From positions 1 through 30,952 of the forward strand of contig CAAEFC010000009.1 in the NCBI GenBank assembly GCA_900755065.1: a DNA stretch of 30,952 bases, given 5' to 3'. The stretch comes from Bacilli bacterium (GTDB lineage Bacteria; Bacillota_I; Bacilli_A; RFN20; CAG-449). Numbering within the stretch: position 1 is the first letter of the stretch; each line of letters starts with the position of its first letter. The position numbers were made by a program, and so were the translations under genes. Below are positions 23,725 through 30,952 of this stretch, piece by piece. Under the pieces are notes generated by a model. It had not been told where the DNA came from. It saw only the letters and a list, made by a program, of their open reading frames with translations, and did no database searches.

Positions 23725-24637
23725 GGAAATCATCGTCATCGGCGCCGGACCGGGAGGGATCACCGCGTCGATTTACCTGAAACGCGCGGGATATTCCCCG
23801 TATCTCATCGAAAGCCATATGCCGGGCGGAAAGATTCCGTTGACCTATTCGATCGAGAATTATCCCGGCTTCGACACCGTGTCGGGAAGCGATCTGGCCA
23901 TGAAGATGGTCGATCAGTTAACGGCTAATCAGATCGATATTCATTACGAAACGGTTCTGAGAGTCAGAAAAACCGAAGCGGGAATCCGGGTGGAAACGGA
24001 CGCGGACGTCTATCGTGCCGACGCGGTCGTCATCGCCAGCGGAACGCGGGAGAAGAAACTGGGAATAAAGGGCGAAGAAAAATTTCTGCATCGCGGCATT
24101 TCTTTCTGCGCGGTTTGCGACGGCGGTTTTTTCAAAAATAAGCCGATGGCCGTGATCGGCGGCGGAAATTCGGCGTTGGAAGAAGCGCTTTATCTGGAAA
24201 AGATCGCCGATCCGCTGTACCTGATTCACAGAAGAAAGGAATTCAGAGGCGATTTGTCGTGCGTCGAGCAAGTGAAAGCGTCCAAGAACATTCGGATTCT
24301 GACGCCGTACATTCCATTGGAATTCAAAGGCGGGGATCGTCTGGAAGCGTTGGTGATTCAGCATGCGGAAACCAAAGAAATCCGTGAGATTCCTCTTGCC
24401 GGCGCGTTTGAATACGTCGGTGCGATTCCCAACACCGATTTTCTGGAAGAGAAGGATCTTCTCGACGAACGCGGCTATATCCTCGTGAATCCGAACATGG
24501 AAACTTCAATCCCGGGAATCTTCGCCGCCGGGGACGTAACGGTGAAAGAACTGAGGCAGATCGTTACCGCGAACGGTGACGGGGCGATCGCGGCGATTCA
24601 CGCCGCGGCTTATCTGAAAAAGCAGAAGCAAGGGTGA
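23714..24637 (+). CDS. trxB: Thioredoxin reductase
   Basis: The FAD enzyme passes electrons from NADPH to thioredoxin. The 307-residue product shows the FAD motif IGAGPGG (9-15), the redox-active CAVC (132-135), the NADPH-binding GGGNSALEEALYL (149-161) with HRRKEFR (172-178), and the second FAD motif FAAGDV. The HRR motif supports NADPH use. It overlaps the end of lgt by 11 nt. Confidence 0.95.
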   Translation: MTDKEIIVIGAGPGGITASIYLKRAGYSPYLIESHMPGGKIPLTYSIENYPGFDTVSGSDLAMKMVDQLTANQIDIHYETVLRVRKTEAGIRVETDADVYRADAVVIASGTREKKLGIKGEEKFLHRGISFCAVCDGGFFKNKPMAVIGGGNSALEEALYLEKIADPLYLIHRRKEFRGDLSCVEQVKASKNIRILTPYIPLEFKGGDRLEALVIQHAETKEIREIPLAGAFEYVGAIPNTDFLEEKDLLDERGYILVNPNMETSIPGIFAAGDVTVKELRQIVTANGDGAIAAIHAAAYLKKQKQG

Positions 24638-24641
24638 GAAT

Positions 24642-25571
24642 ATGGAAACGTCGTTTACGCAGAAAGTGAAAGAAGAAGTCGTCTCCTACGCCTTTTCTCC
24701 AGAAGAAGAAGAGGCTTTTTTGGCGGGATTCGTGAAAGTCAACGGCGTGCTTTCCGATTCGGTGCTGAGCCTTCAAAGCGAAAATCCGCATATCGCCAAA
24801 AAGATTTATCATAGTTTCGCCGATCTATTTCGCGTCCTTCCGAAATTTTCCTGCACGCAGAAGATGAAACTGGACAAGAATGCCGTCTATGTACTGGAAA
24901 TCGACGAGAAAATGGAAGAAATCCGAAACGAGTTGGGCCGCTTTTACCGGGAAAAGGGCGAGAAAGAGGATCTTCTCGGGGACGAAGCGCTTCTTCGCGC
25001 CTTTATTGCCGGCGTCTTCGTCGCTTCCGGAAGCGTCAACTCTCCGACGAGCGAAAACTATCACCTGCAAATGACGTTCTCTTCGCAGAAAACGGCGAAG
25101 TTCGTCCTTCATCTCCTTCGCCGCTTCCGGGAAGACAGGCGAATGGAATTCAAACTCCTCGAACGGGAGAGCAAATGCGTGCTTTATCTGAAAAAAGCGA
25201 GTCAGATCACCGATTTTCTGGCGTTGATCAACGCGACGGAAATGATGCTCCGTTTCGCCAATTCGATGATCGAAAAAGATTATCTGAACAACGATAACCG
25301 GTATCAGATCTGCTTCAATGCGAATTATCAGAAAATGGTCGTCAATGCCGAGAAGCAGATCGCCGCTATTCTTTTTTTGAAAGAAAACCGGCTTTTTGCC
25401 CGTTTGAACGAAAAGGAACAGGCGGTCGCGGAAGTGCGTCTGGAAAATCCGGAAGCGCCGTTGTCGGCCTTATCCGATCTTTTGAAACAGCGCGGAGTCG
25501 AAATCTCGAAATCGGGCGTCAACCGGACGCTGAAAAAGATTCACGAGACGGTCTGTGCGGTGAAAGGTTGA
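24642..25571 (+). CDS. whiA: Sporulation/cell-division regulator WhiA
   Basis: WhiA is a DNA-binding protein with a LAGLIDADG-like N-terminal half and a C-terminal helix-turn-helix. In non-sporulating Bacillota it affects cell division and chromosome segregation. The 309-residue product begins METSFTQKVKEEV, contains FIAGVFVASGSVNSP (the degenerate homing-nuclease motif) and ends with a helix-turn-helix (LSDLLKQRG...SKSGVNRTLKKI). The ribosome site AAGGGTGAG overlaps the trxB stop. Its place after trxB is the common one. Confidence 0.94.
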   Translation: METSFTQKVKEEVVSYAFSPEEEEAFLAGFVKVNGVLSDSVLSLQSENPHIAKKIYHSFADLFRVLPKFSCTQKMKLDKNAVYVLEIDEKMEEIRNELGRFYREKGEKEDLLGDEALLRAFIAGVFVASGSVNSPTSENYHLQMTFSSQKTAKFVLHLLRRFREDRRMEFKLLERESKCVLYLKKASQITDFLALINATEMMLRFANSMIEKDYLNNDNRYQICFNANYQKMVVNAEKQIAAILFLKENRLFARLNEKEQAVAEVRLENPEAPLSALSDLLKQRGVEISKSGVNRTLKKIHETVCAVKG

Positions 25572-25575
25572 ACGT

Positions 25576-25833
25576 ATGGACATTTACGCGCAACTAGGAA
25601 AGCGGATCGCTTATCTGAGAAAAAAGAAAAAGATGTCGCAACTCGATCTGTCTGTCGAATCGGGCATCAACAAGAATTACATTTCCGATCTGGAACGGGG
25701 AAGGAGAAATCCGACGCTGATGATTTTGTCTCGCCTCTCAAAAGCGCTGGATTGCGATTTATCCACGCTTTTGCAAGGAATTCAGGATTACTCTTTGGAG
25801 GATATCGTTTCGACGATCTCGTCGATCAAGTGA
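25576..25833 (+). CDS. XRE-family helix-turn-helix regulator
   Basis: The small 85-residue protein is almost entirely a Cro/C1-type helix-turn-helix (about 8-62: RIAYLRKKKKMSQLDLSVES...YISDLERGRRNPTL). It has a short tail with no sensor domain. It starts 4 nt after whiA with AAAGG as ribosome site. Its last 46 bp overlap the 3' end of the convergent clpP gene. The target is unknown; self-regulation or control of the neighbouring operon would be usual. Confidence 0.9.
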   Translation: MDIYAQLGKRIAYLRKKKKMSQLDLSVESGINKNYISDLERGRRNPTLMILSRLSKALDCDLSTLLQGIQDYSLEDIVSTISSIK

Positions 25834-26381
25834 TAGTCTTTGGCTTCGCGGCTGTTGAGGAAAAAATTGCGGTCGCAGTCTTTGGCGATCTTTTTGATCG
25901 GCTGAGACGTGTTTTCCGATAAGATGCGCGTGATCTGCTCTTTGAGGTATGCGAAGCGTTTGGTCATGATTTCGATGTCGGATACCTGTCCGTTCGTGCC
26001 TCCCAAAGGCTGATGAATCATGATTTCGCAATTGGGGTAGGCTTTTCTTCTGCCTTTGTCTCCGCTGGAAAGAAGAAGCGCGCCCATCGAAGCGCAAAGA
26101 CCGCTTCCGATCGTCTCGATCGGGCAGGGAGACGCTTTCATCGCGTCGTAAATGGCCAATCCCGAATTGACTTCTCCTCCGGGCGAGTTGATGTAAAGGG
26201 TGATTTTTTCTTTCTGCGACGTGGCGGACAGATAGATGATTTCGGATACGACGGTCGAGGCCATCGCGTCGTTGATTTCTCCGGAAATGAAGATGATGCG
26301 TTCGCTTAACAGCAGGGAATAGAGGTCGTAAATCTTGTTTTCGTCCTTACCCGGAACGCTGACGGAAGGAATATAGTTCAT
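25788..26381 (-). CDS. clpP: ClpP-family serine protease with Asn in the triad
   Basis: ClpP forms barrel-shaped proteolytic chambers fed by Clp ATPases. The 197-residue product has Ser98 in GLCASMGALLL and His123 in MIHQPLGG. Counting from that His with no gap, the position of the catalytic Asp (49 residues on, in the TERDRF or TDRDNF segment of standard ClpP) holds Asn172 (CDRNFFL, codon at 25866-25868). Listeria ClpP1 is known to have an Asn there, so this may be a ClpP1-type paralogue and another clpP may exist elsewhere. The ribosome site AAAGGA precedes the ATG. It is divergent from pgk and overlaps the XRE gene at its 3' end. Confidence 0.94.
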   Translation of the reverse strand: MNYIPSVSVPGKDENKIYDLYSLLLSERIIFISGEINDAMASTVVSEIIYLSATSQKEKITLYINSPGGEVNSGLAIYDAMKASPCPIETIGSGLCASMGALLLSSGDKGRRKAYPNCEIMIHQPLGGTNGQVSDIEIMTKRFAYLKEQITRILSENTSQPIKKIAKDCDRNFFLNSREAKDYHLIDEIVETISSKE

Positions 26382-26420
26382 GGCGGGTCCTTTCTAAAAT
26401 AGTTTATTCTTTTCTCTTCT

Positions 26421-26449
26421 TTATTATGGTAAAATTTTTCCCAAATAAA
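26421..26449 (-). promoter_or_regulatory. Possible promoter of clpP
   Basis: On the minus strand TTTATT (26449-26444), a 17-nt spacer and TAATAA (26426-26421). I see no CtsR-type heptad repeat. Confidence 0.4.
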
Positions 26450-26500
26450 CATTGTGAAGAAAAAAGAGGAAACAGAAATTCAAATTCATATCGATAAATA

Positions 26501-26530
26501 TTTACTTAAACGGAGAAAAAAAGGTATAAT
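26501..26530 (+). promoter_or_regulatory. Promoter of pgk-tpiA
   Basis: TTTACT (26501-26506), an 18-nt spacer and TATAAT (26525-26530), 31 nt before the pgk ATG. Confidence 0.7.
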
Positions 26531-26561
26531 GTTCTTGTTTGAAAAGGAGATTCTATCAGAT

Positions 26562-27761
26562 ATGAAAAATGTAAAAGATTTGAACGCGAAAGGCAAGGTC
26601 GTCCTCGTCCGTTGCGATTTCAACGTTCCGCTGAAAGACGGAAAGATCCGCGATGACAACCGGATCGTTCAGGCGCTTCCGACGATCAAGGAATTGATCG
26701 GAAAAGGCGCGAAAGTGGTGCTGATGTCTCACTTGGGAAAAGTAAAGCACAAAGAAGCGCCGGAAGTCGTCGAGCAACAAAAAGCAAAGAACAACCTCGC
26801 GCCGGTCGCACTTCGGTTGCAGGAATTGCTGAATCAGGAAGTGAAATTCTCTCCTGCCACGCGCGGCGAGGCTTTGAAAGCGGCCGTCGCTTCTCTGAAA
26901 GAGGGAGAAGTGCTGTTGGTGCAGAACACGCGCTATGAAAAAGGCGAAGAGAAAAACGATCCGGAACTGGCTAAGGAATGGGCTTCCCTCTGCGACGCTT
27001 TCGTTATGGACGCTTTCGGTTCCGCGCACAGAGCGCACGCCTCCACTTACGGCGTTCCGGAAATTTTGAAGAGCGAAGGAAAAGAAGTTGCGATCGGTTA
27101 TCTGGTCGAGAAAGAAGTCGTCTCTCTTTCCCGCGTCGTCGATTGCCACGATCGCCCGTATATTGCCATTCTGGGCGGATTCAAGGTTTCCGACAAGATC
27201 AAAGTCATCAACTCGCTTCTGGAAAAATGCGATAAAATTCTCATCGGTGGCGCCATGGCCTATACCTTCATCAAAGCCTTAGGCGGCGATATCGGAACTT
27301 CTCCGTGCGAAGAAGATCAGTTGGACTATGCGAAAAAGATGTATGAATCGGGCAAAATCGTTCTTCCGGAAGATACCGTCTGCGCGAACGATTTCGACAA
27401 TCCGACCGAAACGCTTGTCGTGGATTCCAAACACATTCCGGCCGGATTTGAAGGCCTTGATGTAGGCCCGAAGACCCGCGAAACCTATGCGAAAGAAATC
27501 AGCAAGGCGAAAACCGTTTTCTGGAACGGACCGATGGGCGTTTTCGAAAAAGACGCGTATCAGGCCGGAACGATTGCCGTCTGCAAAGCTTGCGCGGAAT
27601 TGAAAGACGCGTTCACCGTCATCGGCGGCGGCGATTCGGCGGCGGCTTGCAAACAATTCGGCTATGCGGATAAATTCTCGCACGTCTCCACCGGCGGCGG
27701 AGCCTCGTTGGAGATGATCGAAAACAACGGACACCTGCCGGGAATCGACGTAATTGGTTAA
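26562..27761 (+). CDS. pgk: Phosphoglycerate kinase
   Basis: The glycolytic enzyme makes ATP from 1,3-bisphosphoglycerate. The 399-residue product has the N-terminal signature VLVRCDFNVPL, the substrate loop MSHLGK, the hinge FWNGPMGVFE and the nucleotide-binding GGGDSAAA with the final FSHVSTGGGASLE. The start at 26562 is chosen by AAAAGGAGA upstream and by the promoter; the longer frame from 26454 crosses it. It is co-transcribed with tpiA, whose ATG lies 4 nt after the stop. No gapA or cggR is next to it. Confidence 0.98.
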   Translation: MKNVKDLNAKGKVVLVRCDFNVPLKDGKIRDDNRIVQALPTIKELIGKGAKVVLMSHLGKVKHKEAPEVVEQQKAKNNLAPVALRLQELLNQEVKFSPATRGEALKAAVASLKEGEVLLVQNTRYEKGEEKNDPELAKEWASLCDAFVMDAFGSAHRAHASTYGVPEILKSEGKEVAIGYLVEKEVVSLSRVVDCHDRPYIAILGGFKVSDKIKVINSLLEKCDKILIGGAMAYTFIKALGGDIGTSPCEEDQLDYAKKMYESGKIVLPEDTVCANDFDNPTETLVVDSKHIPAGFEGLDVGPKTRETYAKEISKAKTVFWNGPMGVFEKDAYQAGTIAVCKACAELKDAFTVIGGGDSAAACKQFGYADKFSHVSTGGGASLEMIENNGHLPGIDVIG

Positions 27762-27765
27762 GGCT

Positions 27766-28524
27766 ATGCGTAAAAAATTACTGCTCGGAAACTGGAAGAT
27801 GAACAAGACGGTGGGAGAGGCGAAAGCGTTCGCGCTTGCCTGCCGTTCCATCGTCGAGTTTGCCGGAGAACACGGCGTTCTCGTCGGTGTCGCGCCGACC
27901 TATCTCGGACTTCAAACCGTGAAAGAAAACGCGGACAAGCATCTGATCGTCGCCGCGCAAAACGTTCATTTTGAAGACAAAGGGGCTTATACGGGCGAAG
28001 TGTCTGTGCCGATGCTGAAAGACATCGGCGTTTCCTGGGTCATCGTCGGTCATTCCGAAAGAAGAACGTACGACAATGAGACCAATGAAAAATGCAACAA
28101 GAAAATCGTGAAATTGGTTCACGAGGAGATGACGCCGGTTTATTGCGTCGGCGAAACGTTGGAGCAATTTGAAAAAGGGCTGACGAAAAAAGTCGTCGAA
28201 AAGCAACTTCGGGTCGGCTTGCAATCGCTGTGCGAAAAGTGCATCGACAAAGTCGTCATCGCTTACGAACCGGTCTGGTCGATCGGAACCGGAAAAAACG
28301 CCTCGAAAGAGATTGCTCAGGACGTCTGCGCTTTCATACGCGGAATCGTCCGGGAGATGTACGGAGAAGGCGCCGAGAGGATGCTGATTCTCTACGGAGG
28401 ATCGGTGAAACCGGAAAACATCAAAGCCTATCTGACTTCGCCGGATATCGACGGCGCACTGGTCGGCGGCGCTTCGTTGCAGATCGATTCCTATCGGGCA
28501 ATGGTTGAAAATTTAATCGGATAA
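27766..28524 (+). CDS. tpiA: Triose-phosphate isomerase
   Basis: The enzyme interconverts dihydroxyacetone phosphate and glyceraldehyde 3-phosphate. The 252-residue product has the catalytic Lys11 (GNWKMN), His96 (VGHSERR), Glu168 (AYEPVWSIGTG) and the phosphate-binding YGGSVKPEN near the end. The ATG at 27766 gives the normal N-terminus; an overlapping TTG at 27754 is possible because the ribosome site before the ATG is poor. It is second in the pgk-tpiA operon, which ends at the terminator at 28606-28649. Confidence 0.97.
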   Translation: MRKKLLLGNWKMNKTVGEAKAFALACRSIVEFAGEHGVLVGVAPTYLGLQTVKENADKHLIVAAQNVHFEDKGAYTGEVSVPMLKDIGVSWVIVGHSERRTYDNETNEKCNKKIVKLVHEEMTPVYCVGETLEQFEKGLTKKVVEKQLRVGLQSLCEKCIDKVVIAYEPVWSIGTGKNASKEIAQDVCAFIRGIVREMYGEGAERMLILYGGSVKPENIKAYLTSPDIDGALVGGASLQIDSYRAMVENLIG

Positions 28525-28605
28525 AAGACAAGACCGCGAGCATAATCGCAGTTCCCATAGGAAATTAAAAAAATAAAATATTTATAACAATTGCATTTTT
28601 AAGCG

Positions 28606-28649
28606 AAGTAAAATTTCACGAGTATTGCTATTCGTGAAATTTTATTTTT
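28606..28649 (+). terminator. Terminator of pgk-tpiA
   Basis: A 13-bp perfect stem TAAAATTTCACGA (28609-28621) / TCGTGAAATTTTA (28632-28644), extended by outer pairs, a 10-nt loop and a T tract. Confidence 0.85.
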
Positions 28650-28932
28650 CCAAAATAAGGGGTTCGTTGAATAATAGTTTAGACATAAAAATTACAAACC
28701 TTCAGTGATATATCCTATCTGCTGGGAAGAGAGAAAATTATTTGAAAGTAAACGCGACGAATTTGATGCCTTATGTCGAGTGTCAAAGAAGGTTGGAATG
28801 CAGAAATGATAATAAAAAAGTTATATGATAACAGAATAGCTGAGCTTGGTGAGGCGGGAATCAATGTTTCTTTTGAGCAATTGTTAAATTATTATAAATG
28901 AGTCGGTCTGTTAACTAAAAAAGGGGCAAATT
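28650..28932 (+). other. Decayed accessory stretch upstream of the YhcG-type gene
   Basis: The only readable piece is a frame ending at a TGA at 28899-28901. Its last part reads KEGWNAEMIIKKLYDNRIAE and then LGEAGINVSFEQLLNYYK. It looks like the C-terminal end of a lost gene; an ATG at 28806 has no ribosome site. I do not recognise the family. Confidence 0.3.
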
Positions 28933-29955
28933 ATGGAAAATGAATTAGTTGATAAATCAATGATAGAACAGATTGAGACTTTGCTTGTCAATGCCCGTCG
29001 AAAAGTGGTGGCGGAAGTCAATACGACTTTGCTTTCTACCTATTGGCAAATCGGGAGACTTATCGTCGAGAACGAGCAGCAGCACAACAACAGGGCGGAA
29101 TATGGACGGCAGACTTTGAAAACATTATCGAAGATTTTAACGCAGAAATTCGGAAAAGGGTTTTCGGTGTCAAATTTGCAGTCAATGCGTCGGTTTTATC
29201 TCACGCACGAAAAACAACAGACGGTGTCTGTTAAATTGTCGTGGTCACATTACTGCGAACTTTTAATTATTTCCGACGAGCAGAAACGTAGTTTTTATGA
29301 AAAGGAATGCGAAAAAGCCCGTTGGTCCGTTCGTGAATTAAAGAGACAGATAGAAAGTTCTTTGTTTGAGCGGTTGCTTTTATCTAACGGCAATGCAAAC
29401 AAGGAAAAGGTTTTATCTCTCTCACAGAAAGGAAATGAAATAGAAAAACCTGAAGATATTATTCGCGACCCTTATGTTTTCGAGTTTTTGGGACTTCCGG
29501 AAGATAAGCCTTTTATGGAGAGCGATCTGGAAGCCACTCTTGTCGCGCAAATCGAAAAATTTTTGCTCGAACTCGGGCGTGGATTTATGTTTGTCGGCAC
29601 GCAGCAACGCGTAACGTTTAATAATCATCATTATTACGTGGATATGGTGTTTTACAACAAAATTTTGCGATCTTATGTTCTGATTGAACTGAAAACAGTA
29701 AAATTGATGCCGGAATCTGTCGGACAACTCAACATGTATCTCAATTATTACTCAAATGAAATAAATGATGAAGATGATAATCCACCGATCGGAATCATTC
29801 TTTGTACAGATAAAGGCAACTTTGATGTACAATACGCTTTGGGCGGACTATCGAATAATATCTTCGCATCGAAATATATATTGTATATGCCTGATAAGGA
29901 GCAGTTAATCGCGCAGGTTGAGCACGTTGTCGAAGATTGGCATAAAAAGAAATAA
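28933..29955 (+). CDS. YhcG/DUF1016-type PD-(D/E)xK nuclease-fold protein
   Basis: The 340-residue product has the two parts of this family. The helical N-terminal half (1-150) contains LLSTYWQIGRLIVE, YGRQTLKTLSKIL and the FSVSNLQSMRRFYL segment, and is thought to bind DNA or partners. The C-terminal nuclease-like fold has Asp237 (YYVDMVFYN) and Glu252-x-Lys254 (LIELKT), the PD-(D/E)xK core. Such genes occur alone or beside type I restriction systems and mobile elements; none of the hsd genes is here. The site AAAGGGGC precedes the ATG. A weak TTTTGA-16-TATAAA promoter lies at 28871-28898. A recombinase remnant follows 23 nt after the stop, suggesting arrival with a mobile element. Confidence 0.88.
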   Translation: MENELVDKSMIEQIETLLVNARRKVVAEVNTTLLSTYWQIGRLIVENEQQHNNRAEYGRQTLKTLSKILTQKFGKGFSVSNLQSMRRFYLTHEKQQTVSVKLSWSHYCELLIISDEQKRSFYEKECEKARWSVRELKRQIESSLFERLLLSNGNANKEKVLSLSQKGNEIEKPEDIIRDPYVFEFLGLPEDKPFMESDLEATLVAQIEKFLLELGRGFMFVGTQQRVTFNNHHYYVDMVFYNKILRSYVLIELKTVKLMPESVGQLNMYLNYYSNEINDEDDNPPIGIILCTDKGNFDVQYALGGLSNNIFASKYILYMPDKEQLIAQVEHVVEDWHKKK

Positions 29956-29978
29956 TGTTTTTTAACTGTTGACATTAG

Positions 29979-30319
29979 TTAGAGCGCCTTTACGAGGATA
30001 AGGTCGAAGGCAAAATTTTCGAAAAACGGTACTTGAAGATGAACGATACATATGAAACAGAGCAAGCCGCGCTGAAAGAGCAGGATAAAGATCTGAAAAC
30101 GGAAATCGGGAAAGCCAAAGAACAAGACAATAATATTTTCGATTTTATGCTACTTATCTACAAGTACAGCAATTTTGAAGAACTCGCGCCCGAAATTTTG
30201 CATTTGTTCATTGACAAGGTAATCGTTCACGAGCAAACGAAAGTAAACAGACATTACAGAACAGACCGTTGAAATTATCTATATCTTCGTGAACGCAATC
30301 GCTGGTACGACGAACTGAA
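29979..30319 (+). pseudogene. C-terminal remnant of a large serine recombinase (DUF4368 region)
   Basis: The frame from 29979 reads LERLYEDKVEGKIFEKRYLK, then a coiled-coil Glu/Lys stretch, then FEELAPEILHLFIDKVIVHE. This is the typical C-terminal tail of TnpX-like large serine recombinases of mobilizable elements. A TAG lies immediately upstream in frame (29976-29978) and the catalytic and zinc domains are absent. After about 30255 one shift in frame restores the usual ending (QTVEIIYIFVNAIAG, TGA at 30317-30319). It is a dead fragment left by deletion. Confidence 0.7.
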
Positions 30320-30717
30320 CGAAACAAACTGGCAACAAAATTAAAAAGACGTGGCTTCGCGCCATGCCTAATTCTCTTTTACCTATGGTTCACCGAAAAA
30401 TCACTATAGGAGTTATGGCTTTCACGGCTTTTGATTCGCTTCCAAGAACATTCCGAAAGATTTTCAAGGCGGATGCGTCGGGCATTGCTTTTTCATCGAA
30501 AAGCATTTGCCGAAAGAAAGCGTAATGAAGGCTGGGTTCATTCCAATGAAAAGAAAGAAAATGACTTTCCCTCTTTATTTCTCTTTATCTTTATAAAGGG
30601 CTTCATAAAGGCGCTTCTGTAAAAGGAACCTTCGAAAACCAGAAAGTCGGAGTCAGGAAAGAACGGTATCATCCGATTGGCTCAGCATCAGGATCTTTTC
30701 GGAGAGACAACTCAATG
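30320..30717 (+). other. Non-coding stretch with degraded coding traces
   Basis: Short traces such as KESVMKAGF (about 30513-30540) and KVGVRKERYHPIG (about 30641-30680) lie in frames broken by stops and could come from a lost acetyltransferase gene. This is weak. No intact gene, RNA or clear terminator is seen. Confidence 0.25.
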
Positions 30718-30807
30718 TTTATATATATACTATATATAAAAGCGAAAATAAATTTTTTAAAAAAGTTTGAAAAAAGTATTGCAATAGGCTTTTAGATATG
30801 GTTAAAT
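30718..30807 (+). promoter_or_regulatory. Promoter of an rRNA operon with AT-rich upstream region
   Basis: TTGCAA (30779-30784), a 17-nt spacer and TTAAAT (30802-30807). An A/T-rich tract (30718-30777) lies upstream, starting with a perfect 10-bp AT palindrome TTTATATATA/TATATATAAA (30718-30740). Such tracts act as UP elements at strong rRNA promoters. Confidence 0.6.
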
Positions 30808-30952
30808 ATAAAGGCTGTCCCCCAAAGAGGGCGGATAGAAAACTTGCAAAGGCGAGAGCCTTGCGAGTGCTTGATCTTTGAAAACTAAACAGAAACAACA
30901 AACGTCAATTTCACGAAAGAAAGAAACCAGAGATAAGAAAAGAACTAGGAAA
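30808..30952 (+). other. rRNA operon leader with boxA
   Basis: The leader contains a hairpin GCAAAGGC (30846-30853) / GCCTTGC (30858-30864) with a GAGA loop. The antitermination signal TGATCTTTGAAAA follows at 30872-30884, then the AACTAAACAG stretch usual before Bacillota rRNA genes. No mature rRNA sequence is reached before the window ends; the gene beyond is most likely 16S. Confidence 0.65.

Noticed and set aside
26454..26561. N-terminal extension of phosphoglycerate kinase
   Set aside because: The extra codons span the promoter and the ribosome site; the ATG at 26562 gives the normal N-terminus.
29970..30010. A tRNA-like stretch (TTAGAGCGC ... GATAAGGTCG)
   Set aside because: It resembles the D and anticodon arms of tRNA-Ile by eye but has no acceptor or T arm, and it translates cleanly as the recombinase tail.

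Overview
The window looks like a chromosomal segment from a walled, low-complexity Bacillota, probably a gut-type Bacilli/Erysipelotrichia/RF39-like lineage. The evidence is hprK-lgt-trxB-whiA synteny, strong AGGAGG-type ribosome sites, TTGACA/TATAAT-type promoters, a diaminopimelate (DAP) gene cluster and a Bacillota-style rRNA leader. UGA is used as a normal stop (cysK, rubrerythrin, trxB), so the mycoplasma code is excluded. The lineage name is inference.

Layout. 1-2560: tail of a membrane protein, rplM-rpsI, a cell-wall amidase, tRNA-Ile(GAT) and tRNA-Val(CAC). 2560-7400: an AT-rich accessory island directly downstream of tRNA-Val. It holds a decayed transposase and 22-bp repeats, a Fic enzyme behind two matching palindromic sites, an AAA ATPase with DUF4143, a broken ASCH gene and a DinB-like protein. 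7400-10640: a membrane zinc-ribbon protein, then a PfoR-like PTS-IIC membrane protein paired with a serine-rich lipoprotein. 10640-15250: an aminotransferase, a convergent MATE exporter, and the overlapping cysteine pair cysK-cysE. 15250-17050: an M42 peptidase and rubrerythrin. 17044-21608 (minus strand): a BspA-like leucine-rich-repeat lipoprotein followed by dapF-dapB-dapH-dapL with overlapping ends, the acetyl branch of lysine/DAP synthesis. 21690-25833: hprK-lgt-trxB-whiA-XRE regulator. 25788-28524: clpP diverging from pgk-tpiA. 28525-30720: a second decayed accessory stretch with a YhcG-type nuclease and the tail of a large serine recombinase. 30720-30952: promoter and leader of an rRNA operon whose genes lie beyond the right edge.

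How it fits together. Housekeeping functions dominate: ribosome, wall synthesis (DAP, amidase, Lgt), carbon control (HPr kinase, glycolysis), sulfur and redox (CysK/CysE, TrxB, rubrerythrin) and proteolysis. The accessory stretches sit beside tRNA and rRNA loci, which are common integration points.

The most notable points are (1) a ClpP whose catalytic Asp aligns with Asn172, (2) two identically built dyads about five helical turns apart over the fic promoter, and (3) remnants of mobile elements next to tRNA-Val and the rRNA operon. All family calls come from reading motifs by eye; no database search was run.
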